Shown here: piece after piece, positions 1-10,188 of the stretch
Position numbering within the stretch: position 1 is the first letter of the stretch
Layout of the letters: every line of letters begins with the position of its first letter
From: Aurantimonas sp. HBX-1
GTDB lineage: Bacteria; Pseudomonadota; Alphaproteobacteria; Rhizobiales; Rhizobiaceae
Length of the DNA: 64,000 nucleotides
Assembly (NCBI RefSeq): GCF_021391535.1
Contig: NZ_CP090066.1
Coordinates: 310,001 to 374,000 of the forward strand
Direction of reading: 5' to 3'
Notes under the pieces: model-generated
Told to the model about the DNA's origin: nothing
The model's database searches: none
Seen by the model: only the letters and a program-made list of their open reading frames with translations
Made by a program: the position numbers and the translations under genes

Positions 1-1
1 G

Positions 2-3000
2 CTCGTCCACGCGCCCGTCGGCGCCGTGGCAGGCTTCGCGAGCTGGTATGCGCGGCTCTGGGGCCAGGAACCCGAAACGCTGCGCGCCTTCGTCAGCCTT
101 CTGGGCATCCGCCGCTTCTTCGGACCGGAAGAAGCAAAGCTGCCGGCGCTCTATGAGCGGTCCTTGAAGCACCAGGACGACGTGACCGAAGCGCTCGGAG
201 AACAGGTCCGGCGCGCCGTCGAAGTGCTCGTTCAGGCCCTCGACCGCGCCGACCAGGATCGCAATCGCGAACTCCTGCGCGACGTCGATCCGCGAGAGCT
301 CTACGAGGCCGGTCTGACGGTCATGATGCGGCTCGTCTTCCTGCTATCGGCCGAGGAACGCGCCCTGCTCCTGCTCGGTGATCCCCGCTACGACTCCTTC
401 TACGCCATCTCCAGCCTGCGGATGCAGCTACGCGCGGATTCCGAAGAGATCCTCGAGCGTCGCAGATCCGCCTGGTGTCGGCTGCTCGCCCTGTTTCGTG
501 GCGTGTATGGCGGTATCGATCATCCGACGCTGCGGCTGCCCGCGCTCGGTGGTTCGTTGTTCGACCCCGATCGCTACCCCTTCCTCGAAGGACGCCAGAA
601 GGGCACGAGCTGGCGCAGTGATCCGGCTGAACCGCTGCCGATCGACGACCGCACCGTTCTGCTGCTGTTGGAAGCGATCCAGACTTTCGAAGGCCGCACG
701 CTGTCCTACCGCGCGCTCGACGTGGAGCAGATCGGGCACGTCTACGAGGGCCTCCTCGAACGCACGGTGAAGCGCGTCGACGACGTCACCCTGGAACTCG
801 ATAGCGGCGCGAAGGCCAAGAGTCCGCGCGTGACGCTCGGCGAGGTCGAGTCGGCGCGCCTGGATGGTCCGGCGAGGGTTGCTGAACTGCTGAAGGAACG
901 GAGCGAACGCTCGGAGTCCGCCATCCGCAGCGCCCTCGAGCGGGCAGCCGACGATCGTCTCGCCGCGCGCCTGCTCACCGTTTGCCGCGGCGACATCGGT
1001 CTGCGCGACCGCATCCTGCCCTACGCGCCCCTCCTGCGGACCGACCCCTGGGGCTATCCGCTCGTCCACCACAAGGGCGCCTTCGTCGTCGTTCTCGGCG
1101 CCGAACGGCGCGAGAGCGGCACGCACTACACGCCCAAGAGCCTGACGGAGAAGATTGTCGAGGAGACGCTGACGCCCGCCGCCTATCGCGGTCCGGCCGA
1201 GGGCAAGGCGCCCGAGGATTGGGAGCTGAGGAGCGCCGAGGAGTTGCTCGACCTGAAGATCTGCGACCCTGCCATGGGGTCCGGAGCCTTCCTCGTTCAG
1301 GCGTGCCGCTGGCTCTCCGACCGGCTTGTCGAGGCCTGGTCGGTGACCGAAGCGAGCGGCAAGCGGATCGACAGCGAAGGCCGCCTTCTCGATGAAGGCG
1401 ATGGCGAGGGTTTCGAGCCCTTGTCTCAGGACGCCGAGGAGCGCGCCGTCATTGCCCGCCGCCTCGTGGCGGAACGCTGCCTCTACGGCGTGGACAAGAA
1501 TCCGCTCGCTGTCGAACTAGCGAAGCTCTCGCTCTGGCTCACCACGACGTCCAAGGGACGGCCCTTCGGCTTCCTTGACCACAATCTGCGCAGTGGCGAC
1601 AGCCTTCTCGGCATTCACGATCTTGGTCAGCTGGTCGAGCTCGACATGAGCCCGAAGGGAAAGACTCAGCTTCGACTATTCGGTCGGACGATCCGGTTAG
1701 CGATCGACAAGGCACTCGAACTTCGCGCGCGTCTGCGGGATATCCGCATTCGCGACATAAAGGATGTCGAAGCCATGGCGGCACTCGACACGCAATCGCG
1801 CGGCGAGCTGGCACTGCCGACGCTCATTGCCGATGCGTTCGTCGGCATTATTCTGGCTGAAGATCGGGCTGGAGAACGGACAGCCAGGATCGAGACGCTG
1901 GCTGCATTCGCCGATGCCATGGTAAGTGGCGAAAACTCAAAGAAGGATAGGGTCCGGCGCGATGCATCAACTGACTTGGCAAAAGACTCCCTAGACAGCA
2001 CCGCGCGGCACCCATTCCATTGGCCGCTTGAATTTCCAGAGGTCTTTGACCGAGAAAATGGAGGTTTTGACGCCATCGTCGGGAACCCACCGTTCTTGGG
2101 CAACCGCTTGTGGAAGGGAGCTTTGGGCGAACGGTTCCAATGGCAGTGCCAACTGGTTCTCGGAGTCTCTCCCGCAAAAATCGACCTTTGTGTCGTCTTT
2201 CACCGACGCGCTGCCGATCTCATGAGGCGAGGAGGCAGCTACGGCCTGCTTGCTACGAGCAACATTGCAGAAGGCAGTGCGATCGTCCTTGGGCTCGGAG
2301 AGATAGTCAAGCGAGGTAGTATCTACTTCGCAAGAAAGGGAATGCCATGGCCGGGCACAGCTGCCGTCGTCGTTGCAGTTGTCGGGTTCTTCAAGGGCGA
2401 GTGGAACGGACGGAACGATGCAGACGGTCATGATTGTGATCGCATCGGACCTCGCCTTGAGCCAGAAGAAGCAAATAGCTGGGCACCCGTCGCGCTGTCG
2501 GACGGCATATTCAGCTTTGCGGGCGTGGATAACAGTAAGGGACTGGCGTTCGTTATCACCCCGGACCATCCTTGGTTCGAACGCCTGAAGGATGAACCAA
2601 ACAGTCTGTTAAGGCCCTACGTCACCGGCGATGATATCACCAGTTCGGCCTTGAATGACGTAGCGCGGTGGGCGCTTGATATTGCCGACCGTGAACTCGG
2701 CGACATCCAACGCGATTGGCCTGAGGCTTATCAATTCATTACTGAGGTCGTGCAACCGACCCGGACACCAGAAGCCTTGAAAAGCTATAAAGGTCTTATC
2801 GATCGTTGGTGGCAGTTCTGGAATCACCGCGCTGACTTGATGCGCAGGATTCGCCAGAACGAAAGGTTCATTGCATATTCCAAGGTGACCAAACATCCCA
2901 TCTGCATGCTGGCTCCCTCAGATTGGATCTACACCAACAAGGTGGTTTTGATCGGCTTCGAAAGGGATGATTTATTTCCTATATGCCTGAGCACCCCATT

Positions 3001-3571
3001 CCGATCATGGCTTGAAGCCTACAGCGGCGCAGGCTTAGGAGTAACTCTTCAGCTATCCATCAGCGAATCGATAGCAAAGTTTCCGCTGCCGAGCGGGGCG
3101 GTGTCGCAAGAGGGAGTCGATGCGGCCCTTCGCTTCAACGACATCGCCGTCGCTTGGAGCGCGGACCATCAATGCGGCCTCACCGATCTCATGAACGCGG
3201 TTCATTCGCCCGACAACGATGATTCTCGAATTGCAGAACTCAGGGTGCTTTTCGAGACCCTAGATAGGCATGTGGCAGCAGCTTTTGGCTGGGCCGATCT
3301 GGACGTCAGTTATGACTTCCATGAAGTGAATGCATCTTCTGGCAGCACACAATGGCGCTATTCGCTCAGCGAAGAAATCCGAGAAGAGCTGCTTCGAAGA
3401 CTAGTCGCCCTCAACAAAGCTCAACATGAGGAAGAAATCGTCAAGCAATCCGACGCTGGAAAGTCCGGGTCGGGCAAGGCGCGCGGGCGCCGCAGAAGAA
3501 ATAGTGAAACGCCGGATTTTACGCTCGACCTCGACGATGTTCTCTTAAAAATTAATGATAGGGGTGCTTGA
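2..3571 (+). CDS. drmMI: DISARM class 1 adenine-N6 DNA methyltransferase DrmMI (5' end outside window)
   Basis: Large N6-adenine DNA methyltransferase. In class 1 DISARM this enzyme marks host DNA so that the DrmABC machinery restricts only unmarked phage DNA. A SAM-binding motif I (DPAMGSGAF) lies about 412 residues after the internal GTG at 26, and the catalytic NPPF motif about 275 residues later; a YTPKSL segment precedes motif I, as in type I/IIG-like methylases. The frame is open to the left edge and the upstream residues (HAPVGAVAGFA) read as coding, so the true start is probably outside the window. The C-terminal tail is basic (GRRRR). The stop TGA overlaps or abuts the start of the helicase gene, indicating one operon. 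Family assignment rests on motifs plus gene order; confidence is high because all of drmA, drmB and drmC follow. Confidence 0.88.
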   Translation, partial: LVHAPVGAVAGFASWYARLWGQEPETLRAFVSLLGIRRFFGPEEAKLPALYERSLKHQDDVTEALGEQVRRAVEVLVQALDRADQDRNRELLRDVDPRELYEAGLTVMMRLVFLLSAEERALLLLGDPRYDSFYAISSLRMQLRADSEEILERRRSAWCRLLALFRGVYGGIDHPTLRLPALGGSLFDPDRYPFLEGRQKGTSWRSDPAEPLPIDDRTVLLLLEAIQTFEGRTLSYRALDVEQIGHVYEGLLERTVKRVDDVTLELDSGAKAKSPRVTLGEVESARLDGPARVAELLKERSERSESAIRSALERAADDRLAARLLTVCRGDIGLRDRILPYAPLLRTDPWGYPLVHHKGAFVVVLGAERRESGTHYTPKSLTEKIVEETLTPAAYRGPAEGKAPEDWELRSAEELLDLKICDPAMGSGAFLVQACRWLSDRLVEAWSVTEASGKRIDSEGRLLDEGDGEGFEPLSQDAEERAVIARRLVAERCLYGVDKNPLAVELAKLSLWLTTTSKGRPFGFLDHNLRSGDSLLGIHDLGQLVELDMSPKGKTQLRLFGRTIRLAIDKALELRARLRDIRIRDIKDVEAMAALDTQSRGELALPTLIADAFVGIILAEDRAGERTARIETLAAFADAMVSGENSKKDRVRRDASTDLAKDSLDSTARHPFHWPLEFPEVFDRENGGFDAIVGNPPFLGNRLWKGALGERFQWQCQLVLGVSPAKIDLCVVFHRRAADLMRRGGSYGLLATSNIAEGSAIVLGLGEIVKRGSIYFARKGMPWPGTAAVVVAVVGFFKGEWNGRNDADGHDCDRIGPRLEPEEANSWAPVALSDGIFSFAGVDNSKGLAFVITPDHPWFERLKDEPNSLLRPYVTGDDITSSALNDVARWALDIADRELGDIQRDWPEAYQFITEVVQPTRTPEALKSYKGLIDRWWQFWNHRADLMRRIRQNERFIAYSKVTKHPICMLAPSDWIYTNKVVLIGFERDDLFPICLSTPFRSWLEAYSGAGLGVTLQLSISESIAKFPLPSGAVSQEGVDAALRFNDIAVAWSADHQCGLTDLMNAVHSPDNDDSRIAELRVLFETLDRHVAAAFGWADLDVSYDFHEVNASSGSTQWRYSLSEEIREELLRRLVALNKAQHEEEIVKQSDAGKSGSGKARGRRRRNSETPDFTLDLDDVLLKINDRGA

Positions 3572-3573
3572 CG

Positions 3574-6500
3574 ATGGCCGATCTGACCACGACTACCGAA
3601 CCATCTGTCAGCGCCTGGATAGTCAAGCGGACGTCCAACGCGCCCCGCTATTCCGTCCGTATCGACGTGGGGTCGACCACTCACGGCGCAATCGAAGAGG
3701 GCCACTGGGTCGTCGCACTGGACGATGGTGGCAACGTCTCCGAGGTGGGCCGTATCCTTCGCATCCGCTCGGACCTCGACGGCGCCACGATCCATTTCGA
3801 CCATTGGCAGACCGTCGAACCGTCCGTGCCGCTCGCCGACCTCGGCTTGACCGCGCCGACCGCCCCTGTTGTGCGGCTCCCATGGGACGAGTTCCTCCGC
3901 ATCCTACCGCTGCTCGGCGTTCCTGACCCCGGCGCAGTGCCGCTGATCGACGATGTCGCCTACACCCGCGATCTCCTGGAACTCGCCGTGCGTGACGATC
4001 TGCTCGGCCCCGCCGGTGGCCCCCATGAGCTGATCAAGGACATGAGCGTCCGCGACCGCTATCTGGTCGGCAAGCTGGCGCCGCGCCGGCCGGACGACGA
4101 CCAGGCGGCCGGGGTCGAACCGGCTTCGGCGGCCGAGGAAGCCGGCGACCTCGAGGATGAACGGACGGCGCCGCTCCACGAGCCCGGCGCCGAGTTCGCC
4201 AGTGCATCTGGCAGGGTGGAACCCGAGGACGACGCCCTTGATGAGATCGACACCACGAACAACCAGTCGCTGGTTCCCTCCAGCTTGGGCCTGACCTTCT
4301 GCGTGGCGCCCAACGTCGAGAAGCTGGCAGTCGATGCACGATGGGGACGCTACGAGCGCGTTCCCAACGATGAGCACGACATCGTCAAGACACGGAAGAA
4401 CCGTCAAACCGGCCACGAGGAGGAGGTGAAGGTCAGGGTCTGGCAGCGGATCCCGTGCGGTGGCTTCGTGGCCGTTCCGCTCGTCGACGGGCCGATCAAG
4501 CCGTCCACTCCCGACCCTGATCAACCGGATGTCCGCCTGCAGGGGACGGTTCGGACGAACAACAAGGGGGAGCGCCTGGTCACATTGTTCCTCGTCAACG
4601 GGCAGTTGGAACCCGAAGACAACAAGGACCGCGCCTGGCTGTTCCAGCCGGAGATCACCGTCGAGGCCCCCGAGGGCCAGAGCGACAAATCGGTGTTCCG
4701 CCGCCGGCCGTCCAACGAGGTCGTGGTCGACGATCCGGAACGCGACCGCCTTGCTCTCATCTATCGCGACCGGCTGGAGTTCGCGGTCGGCCACGGGGTG
4801 TCCGTCCACGCCGACACGACGCCCGAGGATCCGACGAAGGCCCATCGCGTCAGAACCGAGATCATCCCGCGCTACGAAGTCGCCGTTACCGAAACGCCTG
4901 GCCTCGACCCCAGGGACCGCCCGGCCATGCGCCGCATGCTCGACGAGGGCTGGCTCGACATGACCCGACTGGCGGAGATGGCGCCGGACGCACTGCGCGA
5001 GGCGCTCTCGTGCCTCATCGACGATTACGCCGTTTGGATCGACGAGCAGAAAGCCCGGCTGGGGTCGGAGATCACCGGCTTCGACGATCCGGGCAAGGAC
5101 GTCATCGAGCGCTGCGAGGAGATCCTGCGGCGCCTCCGAGAGGGCATGAGCACGCTCTTCGCCGATCCGAAAGCGCTGGAGGCATTCCGCTTCGCCAACC
5201 GGTCCATGGCCATGCAGCGTGTCCGAAGCATCTACGCGCTGAAGCGTAGACGGAACGAGACCGTCGATTTGACCACGTTGGACGTGCCGAAGAACAGATC
5301 TTGGCGCCCGTTCCAGCTGGCGTTCCTGCTGCTGTCGATCCCATCGCTCGCCGATCCGGCACATCCGGACCGGACGAAGCCGGTCGAGGCGTTCGCTGAT
5401 CTGCTCTGGTTCCCGACGGGTGGCGGCAAGACCGAGGCCTATCTCGGCGTGGCGGCTTTCGCCATGGCCATGCGCCGGCTGAAGAACGATCTGGGCGGCC
5501 TCGACGCCTCCCGCGGTCTGGCCGTCATCATGCGCTACACCCTTAGACTTCTGACCCTGCAGCAATTCCAACGGGCGACGACGCTGCTCTGTGCGATGGA
5601 GGTGATCCGCCGCACGGACGACAAGACGTGGGGCAAGGAACCGTTCACGCTCGGCCTCTGGGTGGGCAACCGTGTGACTCCGGGGACGACGGAAGCCTCT
5701 CATCAGGCCATTGAGGCCATTCGAAACAACGACCGCAACAAGGCCGGCATTGCCTCGCCAGCACAGCTGACCAGCTGTCCGTGGTGCGGTTCGGAGATTT
5801 CCGGCGGTCGCGACATCGAGGTGGACAGGGTCGCGGGAAGAACGCTGATCCACTGCGGCGACAAGCTCGGCGGTTGCGAATTCTCGAAAGCGAAATCGAG
5901 TGGCCAACCTCACCCGGGGCTTCCGGTGAAGGTCGTCGACGAGGAGATCTATCACCGCCCTCCGACGATGATGATCGCGACCGTCGACAAGTTCGCGATG
6001 ATGGCGTGGCGCCCCGAGGTTCGAAACCTGTTCGGCCGCGTCGATCAGGAGTGCGGACGCCATGGCCTGCTCTGGCCTAGCCACGACTGTGGCACCGGAC
6101 ACAGGGCAAGGGGTTCGTATCCCGCCGCCAGTGTAAAGCCGGTCCGCGCCATCAGGCCGCCAGACCTCATCATCCAGGACGAGTTCCACCTCATCAGCGG
6201 TCCACTGGGCACGATGGTGGGCCTGTACGAGACGGCCGTCGACGAGTTGAGCAGCTGGGTTCTAGGCGACACGAAAGTCCGCCCCAAAGTCGTCGCCTCC
6301 ACCGCGACCGTGCGGCGCGCAGATGATCAGGTACGCAATGTCTTCATGCGCCGAATCTCGGTGTTCCCGCCCACGGGATTGGACGTCGAGGATAACTTCT
6401 TCTCCGTACAGCGACCAATCGGCGAGAAACCCGGGCGGCGCTACATGGGCGTCTGTGCGCCGGGCAGCTCGCGTCCTGCGGTGCTGATCAGGACCTACAC

Positions 6501-7563
6501 TGCATTCCTGACCGCCGCGCAGGCACTGTTCGATCGGTTCGGTCCGGTGGCCGACCCCTACATGACGCTCGTCGGCTACTTCAACTCGCTGCGAGAACTC
6601 GGCGGCATGAAGCGGTTGGCGGAAGACGACGTCCAGACGCGTTCGTTCCGCGTCAACATGAGCTTGGTGGACCGGCCGGGGCTCTCCCAGCGACGTGTCG
6701 AGGAAATCAGCGAACTGACGTCGCGCGTCTCGAGCCAGGACATTCCGCGATACCTCGATCAGCTCGAGGTTCCATTCGAGGGGGTCTTCGATCCGGCACA
6801 GGGCAAATGGTTCACCAACAGGAAGCCAGGAGAGGCCCGACCGATCGATGCCGTGCTGGCGACTAATATGCTGTCGGTCGGTGTCGACGTGAATCGTCTC
6901 GGGGTGATGGTCGTCAACGGTCAGCCAAAGGGAACGGCCGAATACATCCAAGCGACGAGCCGTGTGGGCCGTACGCCGCCGGGGCTCGTGGCGACCGTGC
7001 TGACGTGGGCGCGGCCTCGCGACCTGTCGCACTACGAGACATTCGAGCACTACCACGCGACCTTCTACCAGCATGTCGAAGCCCAATCCGTCACGCCGTT
7101 CTCACCGCGTGCGCTGGACCGAGGGCTTACGGGCGCGATGCTTTCCATCATGCGCCATACCTATGATCCCTTTGCGGCGAACGATGGGGCTGGCGCGATG
7201 AACAGTCCGAGCCTCAACGAGATGCTGGAAACGATTGGAGCCATCGCCGCCCGAACCTGGGAAGTCACCGAGGATTCGGGGAAGAAGGCTTTGACCGAAG
7301 CCGAGATGAAGAGCCGTGCCGACGATTGGGCCAATGAAGCGGGCGTCGGCGGCCGCACACTCGTCTACCAGAAGCATGGCGCGGGTCCCACCGCCTATCC
7401 GCTGCTCTCGGCGCCCGGCATCAAGCCCTGGACCGACTGGACCGTCCCGATGTCGATGCGAGAGGTCGAGCCCGGCGTGCGGCTCGTGATGGAGGACGAT
7501 CGATCGACCAGTGATCCGACTTGGCGACCGCGGGTGACGCAGCCCGAGGAGGATCAGCAATGA
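3574..7563 (+). CDS. drmA: DISARM helicase DrmA
   Basis: Superfamily 2 helicase of about 1,330 residues, the core DISARM component that with DrmB engages incoming DNA. Seen in the protein: a Walker A-like TGGGKTEAY near residue 615, a DEFH Walker B box near 868 (in place of DEAD/DEAH), STAT motif III near 908, and a QATSRVGR motif VI near 1125. A cysteine pair (CPWCG) near 735 and a later CGDKLGGC suggest a zinc ribbon between the two RecA-like halves. A TTG two codons upstream (3568) could also start translation, but ATG at 3574 has a G-run about ten bases upstream and is preferred. The 3' end overlaps drmB by the four bases ATGA, implying translational coupling. The minus strand is open for 761 codons here; that is a GC-rich shadow. 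Confidence 0.93.
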   Translation: MADLTTTTEPSVSAWIVKRTSNAPRYSVRIDVGSTTHGAIEEGHWVVALDDGGNVSEVGRILRIRSDLDGATIHFDHWQTVEPSVPLADLGLTAPTAPVVRLPWDEFLRILPLLGVPDPGAVPLIDDVAYTRDLLELAVRDDLLGPAGGPHELIKDMSVRDRYLVGKLAPRRPDDDQAAGVEPASAAEEAGDLEDERTAPLHEPGAEFASASGRVEPEDDALDEIDTTNNQSLVPSSLGLTFCVAPNVEKLAVDARWGRYERVPNDEHDIVKTRKNRQTGHEEEVKVRVWQRIPCGGFVAVPLVDGPIKPSTPDPDQPDVRLQGTVRTNNKGERLVTLFLVNGQLEPEDNKDRAWLFQPEITVEAPEGQSDKSVFRRRPSNEVVVDDPERDRLALIYRDRLEFAVGHGVSVHADTTPEDPTKAHRVRTEIIPRYEVAVTETPGLDPRDRPAMRRMLDEGWLDMTRLAEMAPDALREALSCLIDDYAVWIDEQKARLGSEITGFDDPGKDVIERCEEILRRLREGMSTLFADPKALEAFRFANRSMAMQRVRSIYALKRRRNETVDLTTLDVPKNRSWRPFQLAFLLLSIPSLADPAHPDRTKPVEAFADLLWFPTGGGKTEAYLGVAAFAMAMRRLKNDLGGLDASRGLAVIMRYTLRLLTLQQFQRATTLLCAMEVIRRTDDKTWGKEPFTLGLWVGNRVTPGTTEASHQAIEAIRNNDRNKAGIASPAQLTSCPWCGSEISGGRDIEVDRVAGRTLIHCGDKLGGCEFSKAKSSGQPHPGLPVKVVDEEIYHRPPTMMIATVDKFAMMAWRPEVRNLFGRVDQECGRHGLLWPSHDCGTGHRARGSYPAASVKPVRAIRPPDLIIQDEFHLISGPLGTMVGLYETAVDELSSWVLGDTKVRPKVVASTATVRRADDQVRNVFMRRISVFPPTGLDVEDNFFSVQRPIGEKPGRRYMGVCAPGSSRPAVLIRTYTAFLTAAQALFDRFGPVADPYMTLVGYFNSLRELGGMKRLAEDDVQTRSFRVNMSLVDRPGLSQRRVEEISELTSRVSSQDIPRYLDQLEVPFEGVFDPAQGKWFTNRKPGEARPIDAVLATNMLSVGVDVNRLGVMVVNGQPKGTAEYIQATSRVGRTPPGLVATVLTWARPRDLSHYETFEHYHATFYQHVEAQSVTPFSPRALDRGLTGAMLSIMRHTYDPFAANDGAGAMNSPSLNEMLETIGAIAARTWEVTEDSGKKALTEAEMKSRADDWANEAGVGGRTLVYQKHGAGPTAYPLLSAPGIKPWTDWTVPMSMREVEPGVRLVMEDDRSTSDPTWRPRVTQPEEDQQ

Positions 7564-9401
7564 GCAGGACACCCGTAGGAGAAATCCGACCGAGCCAGTT
7601 GCTTTGGACCTATGGTCCAGGAGCATTGATCGACCTCCCGAACATGTCGGTGGTCACGATGGGGATCGATCGCTGGGAGAAAGATCGGTGTCAGCCGATA
7701 CAAGAGGCACGCCTGCTCGCCAATGTCCGGAGCGTGCTCGGTCCCCAAGTCGATTCATTACGTATGCCACCCATCGGCGAGAGGGACATCATAGACCCCT
7801 TTTCTGCCGCGGCGCTGATCGGCGTGCCCGTCAAGCCTTTCCCGAGATGGCTGCGCTGTGTGAAATGCGGGCTGCTGTCACCCTATGACGCCGGCTTGTT
7901 CAAGCTGAAAGAGAACAGGTACCGCCCGGAATCGACGCGCTTCGTTCATGAGGGTTGTCGAGGATCGAACAACAATCAAAGGGCCAGAGATGCCGATGCG
8001 GTTCCGGCCCGCTTCCTCATGGCGTGTCGTGCTGGCCATCTCGATGACTTTGCTTGGCACTGGTTCGTTCATGGTGGGCCGAGCACATGCCGAGCGACGT
8101 TGAGATTCTTCGAGAGCGGCGCATCGCTTCAAACCGAGAACCTGTGGGTCAAGTGTGACGGCTGCGGCGCATCGAAGAACATGGCGCAGGCCTTCGGTCA
8201 GGCCGGTCGAGACAATCTACCGGGGTGCCGCGGGCGACATCCGCACATCGACAAGTTCGAAGACGATTGCACTGAAGACCCTCGTGCCATCCTTCTAGGG
8301 GCAACGAATGGCTGGTTCCCCGTCACATTGTCGGTCCTGGCCATCCCGCAAACAGGAAGTCCTTTGGCGCAACTGGTCGCGGACGGCTGGACCTTCTTCG
8401 AAGATGTCAGTTCCGCTGCCGAGGTCGCGTTCGTCGTCAAGACCCTCAAGAAGACCGCTCAGTTGCCCGGGATCGAGCAGTTCACCGACGATCAGATCTG
8501 GACCGCCATAGAAGTCCATCGCAATGGTGGATCGACCGTCGAACAGAGTGATTTGAAGGGGCCGGAATGGGATGTGCTGACGGCCGACAGCCCGCCGACC
8601 GACTATCCGCACTTCATGAGCAAGAAGGTCGCCATTCCTTCAGGCTTTGGTTCGGCGATCACACGCGTCCTCTTGCTGGAGCGCCTTCGTGAGGTGAATG
8701 CACTCCTCGGGTTCACGAGGGTCGAGTCCCCGGATGAGGGCACGGGAGACGACGCGGCCCCACGCGCTCCACTCGGACGCGCCGCGCCTAACTGGGTGCC
8801 AGCCACTCAGGTTCAGGGAGAAGGTATTTTCATCCGCTTCAATGTCGATGCATTGAAGGCTTGGGCGGACAAGGAGACCGTGAAATCGCTTGATGCTCGA
8901 CTCAGACAGGGGCACCGCGGATGGCGTCACAAGCGAAACCTCGACCCAAACGAAGGTTATCCAGGCGTCCGCTACGTCATGCTCCACACCCTTGCGCACA
9001 TGCTGATCCGGGAACTGGCGCTGGAGTGCGGCTATAATGCCGCGAGCATTCGTGAACGGATATATGCGGATGTCGAGGACGGAAGGGATCAAGCCGGATT
9101 TCTCATCTACACGGCTGCGGCAGACTCCGATGGAACCCTCGGGGGACTGGTAGAACTCGGCAAGCCCGAAAATCTCGGCCGACTTCTACGCCAAGCTCTG
9201 GACCGCGCATATATCTGCGCCTCCGATCCCCTCTGTTCAGAACACGATCCAAGCAAGGATCAGTCGCTTCACGGCGCAGCGTGTCACGCTTGTTCTTTTG
9301 TCTCGGAAACGTCATGTGAGAGGGGAAATCGCCATCTCGATCGCTCCCTCGTCGTGCCCACGCTCGAAAACCCCGATGCAGCATTCTTCGAGACCGTCTG
9401 A
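7560..9401 (+). CDS. drmB: DISARM DUF1998 protein DrmB
   Basis: DrmB, the DUF1998-containing partner of the DrmA helicase. Zinc-binding pairs are visible at CVKCG (near residue 99) and CDGCG (near 200). The DUF1998 region begins near residue 480 (MLHTLAHMLIREL) and ends in a cysteine-rich segment, CSEHD then HGAACHACSF and a further C (about 558-590), the usual hallmark of the domain. Start chosen at ATG 7560 because it forms an ATGA overlap with drmA and has GAGGAGG about seven bases upstream; a longer frame from 7521 lies inside drmA and has no support. The stop TGA shares its last base with the ATG of drmC, so the operon is tightly coupled. Confidence 0.93.
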   Translation: MSRTPVGEIRPSQLLWTYGPGALIDLPNMSVVTMGIDRWEKDRCQPIQEARLLANVRSVLGPQVDSLRMPPIGERDIIDPFSAAALIGVPVKPFPRWLRCVKCGLLSPYDAGLFKLKENRYRPESTRFVHEGCRGSNNNQRARDADAVPARFLMACRAGHLDDFAWHWFVHGGPSTCRATLRFFESGASLQTENLWVKCDGCGASKNMAQAFGQAGRDNLPGCRGRHPHIDKFEDDCTEDPRAILLGATNGWFPVTLSVLAIPQTGSPLAQLVADGWTFFEDVSSAAEVAFVVKTLKKTAQLPGIEQFTDDQIWTAIEVHRNGGSTVEQSDLKGPEWDVLTADSPPTDYPHFMSKKVAIPSGFGSAITRVLLLERLREVNALLGFTRVESPDEGTGDDAAPRAPLGRAAPNWVPATQVQGEGIFIRFNVDALKAWADKETVKSLDARLRQGHRGWRHKRNLDPNEGYPGVRYVMLHTLAHMLIRELALECGYNAASIRERIYADVEDGRDQAGFLIYTAAADSDGTLGGLVELGKPENLGRLLRQALDRAYICASDPLCSEHDPSKDQSLHGAACHACSFVSETSCERGNRHLDRSLVVPTLENPDAAFFETV

Positions 9402-10162
9402 TGGAAGCGATGCTGATCGCAGCCACGGATCTCGTGGCCCTGTTGTCTCCGTCGAGGATCGAAGCACTTGCTGATCGTGTCCGCGGCTCGCTGTCGGCCG
9501 AAAGAGATGGAAACCTGCATCAGCTTGTGACTACGCCGGCTGCTCGCGCAGCGCTCGATCGTCTGATCGCCGCGTGGAGGCAGACGGAAATATCAGGTGA
9601 TGTATTTGCCGGCATATTGGTCGGCGCGGCATACGCCCGCCAACAGGCACAGCGCGAGAGCAGTGTCGAACTCGTCTGGACAGGCCCGACAACACCCTTC
9701 GTCGCCACCCGTCGCACAGAGCAGGTGCTTCTGGATCTCATCCATCGCGCGCAGACTGACCTCTTTCTCGTCAGCTTCGTCGCATACGATGTCTCCTCGG
9801 TCGTCGACGCATTGAACGCCGCAGCTGCTCGCGGCATCGAAGTCCGTATTCTACTGGAGACCTCCGCGAGCCAAGGTGGGAGCCTATCCGTCGACCCTGT
9901 CGCCACGATGCGGCGCTGTGTGCCTTCGGCAGCCCTGTATGTCTGGACCGACCGGCCTGCACCGTTCGATGAAGGAAGGGTTCACGCGAAAGTAGCTGTC
10001 GCCGACGGGCTCACGGCCTTTTTGACCAGTGCAAACCTTACTGGACACGCACTCGAGAAAAATATGGAGGCCGGCGTCGTTATCAGCGGTGGACACGTAC
10101 CGACGGGTCTACGCGCGCATCTTCTTGCTCTAATTAAAACGAGGGTCATTCGGAAAATTTAG
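9401..10162 (+). CDS. drmC: DISARM phospholipase D-like protein DrmC
   Basis: DrmC, a 253-residue phospholipase D superfamily protein and the last conserved DISARM gene. One HKD-type motif is seen near residue 194 (VHAKVAVADG, followed by a SANLT segment), with the expected beta strands upstream (DLFLVSFVAY, VRILLET). A single HKD per chain means an active site would form in a dimer, as in Nuc-like nucleases. DrmC is reported as dispensable for protection in some DISARM systems. It starts one base before the drmB stop ends (TGATG). A truncated IS30 transposase begins only 27 bases after its stop, so any further operon gene has been lost or never existed. Confidence 0.9.
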   Translation: MEAMLIAATDLVALLSPSRIEALADRVRGSLSAERDGNLHQLVTTPAARAALDRLIAAWRQTEISGDVFAGILVGAAYARQQAQRESSVELVWTGPTTPFVATRRTEQVLLDLIHRAQTDLFLVSFVAYDVSSVVDALNAAAARGIEVRILLETSASQGGSLSVDPVATMRRCVPSAALYVWTDRPAPFDEGRVHAKVAVADGLTAFLTSANLTGHALEKNMEAGVVISGGHVPTGLRAHLLALIKTRVIRKI

Positions 10163-10188
10163 CGGGCGAATCATCACAGTCGGCAACT

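Noticed and set aside
2..3571. Reading the left-edge methyltransferase as a stand-alone type IIG restriction enzyme
   Set aside because: No nuclease motif was seen at the N-terminus, and the three genes following it are drmA, drmB and drmC, which makes DISARM the better explanation.
3904..6189. A 761-codon minus-strand open frame inside drmA
   Set aside because: Antisense shadow of a GC-rich gene. No recognisable domain, while the plus strand has complete helicase motifs.
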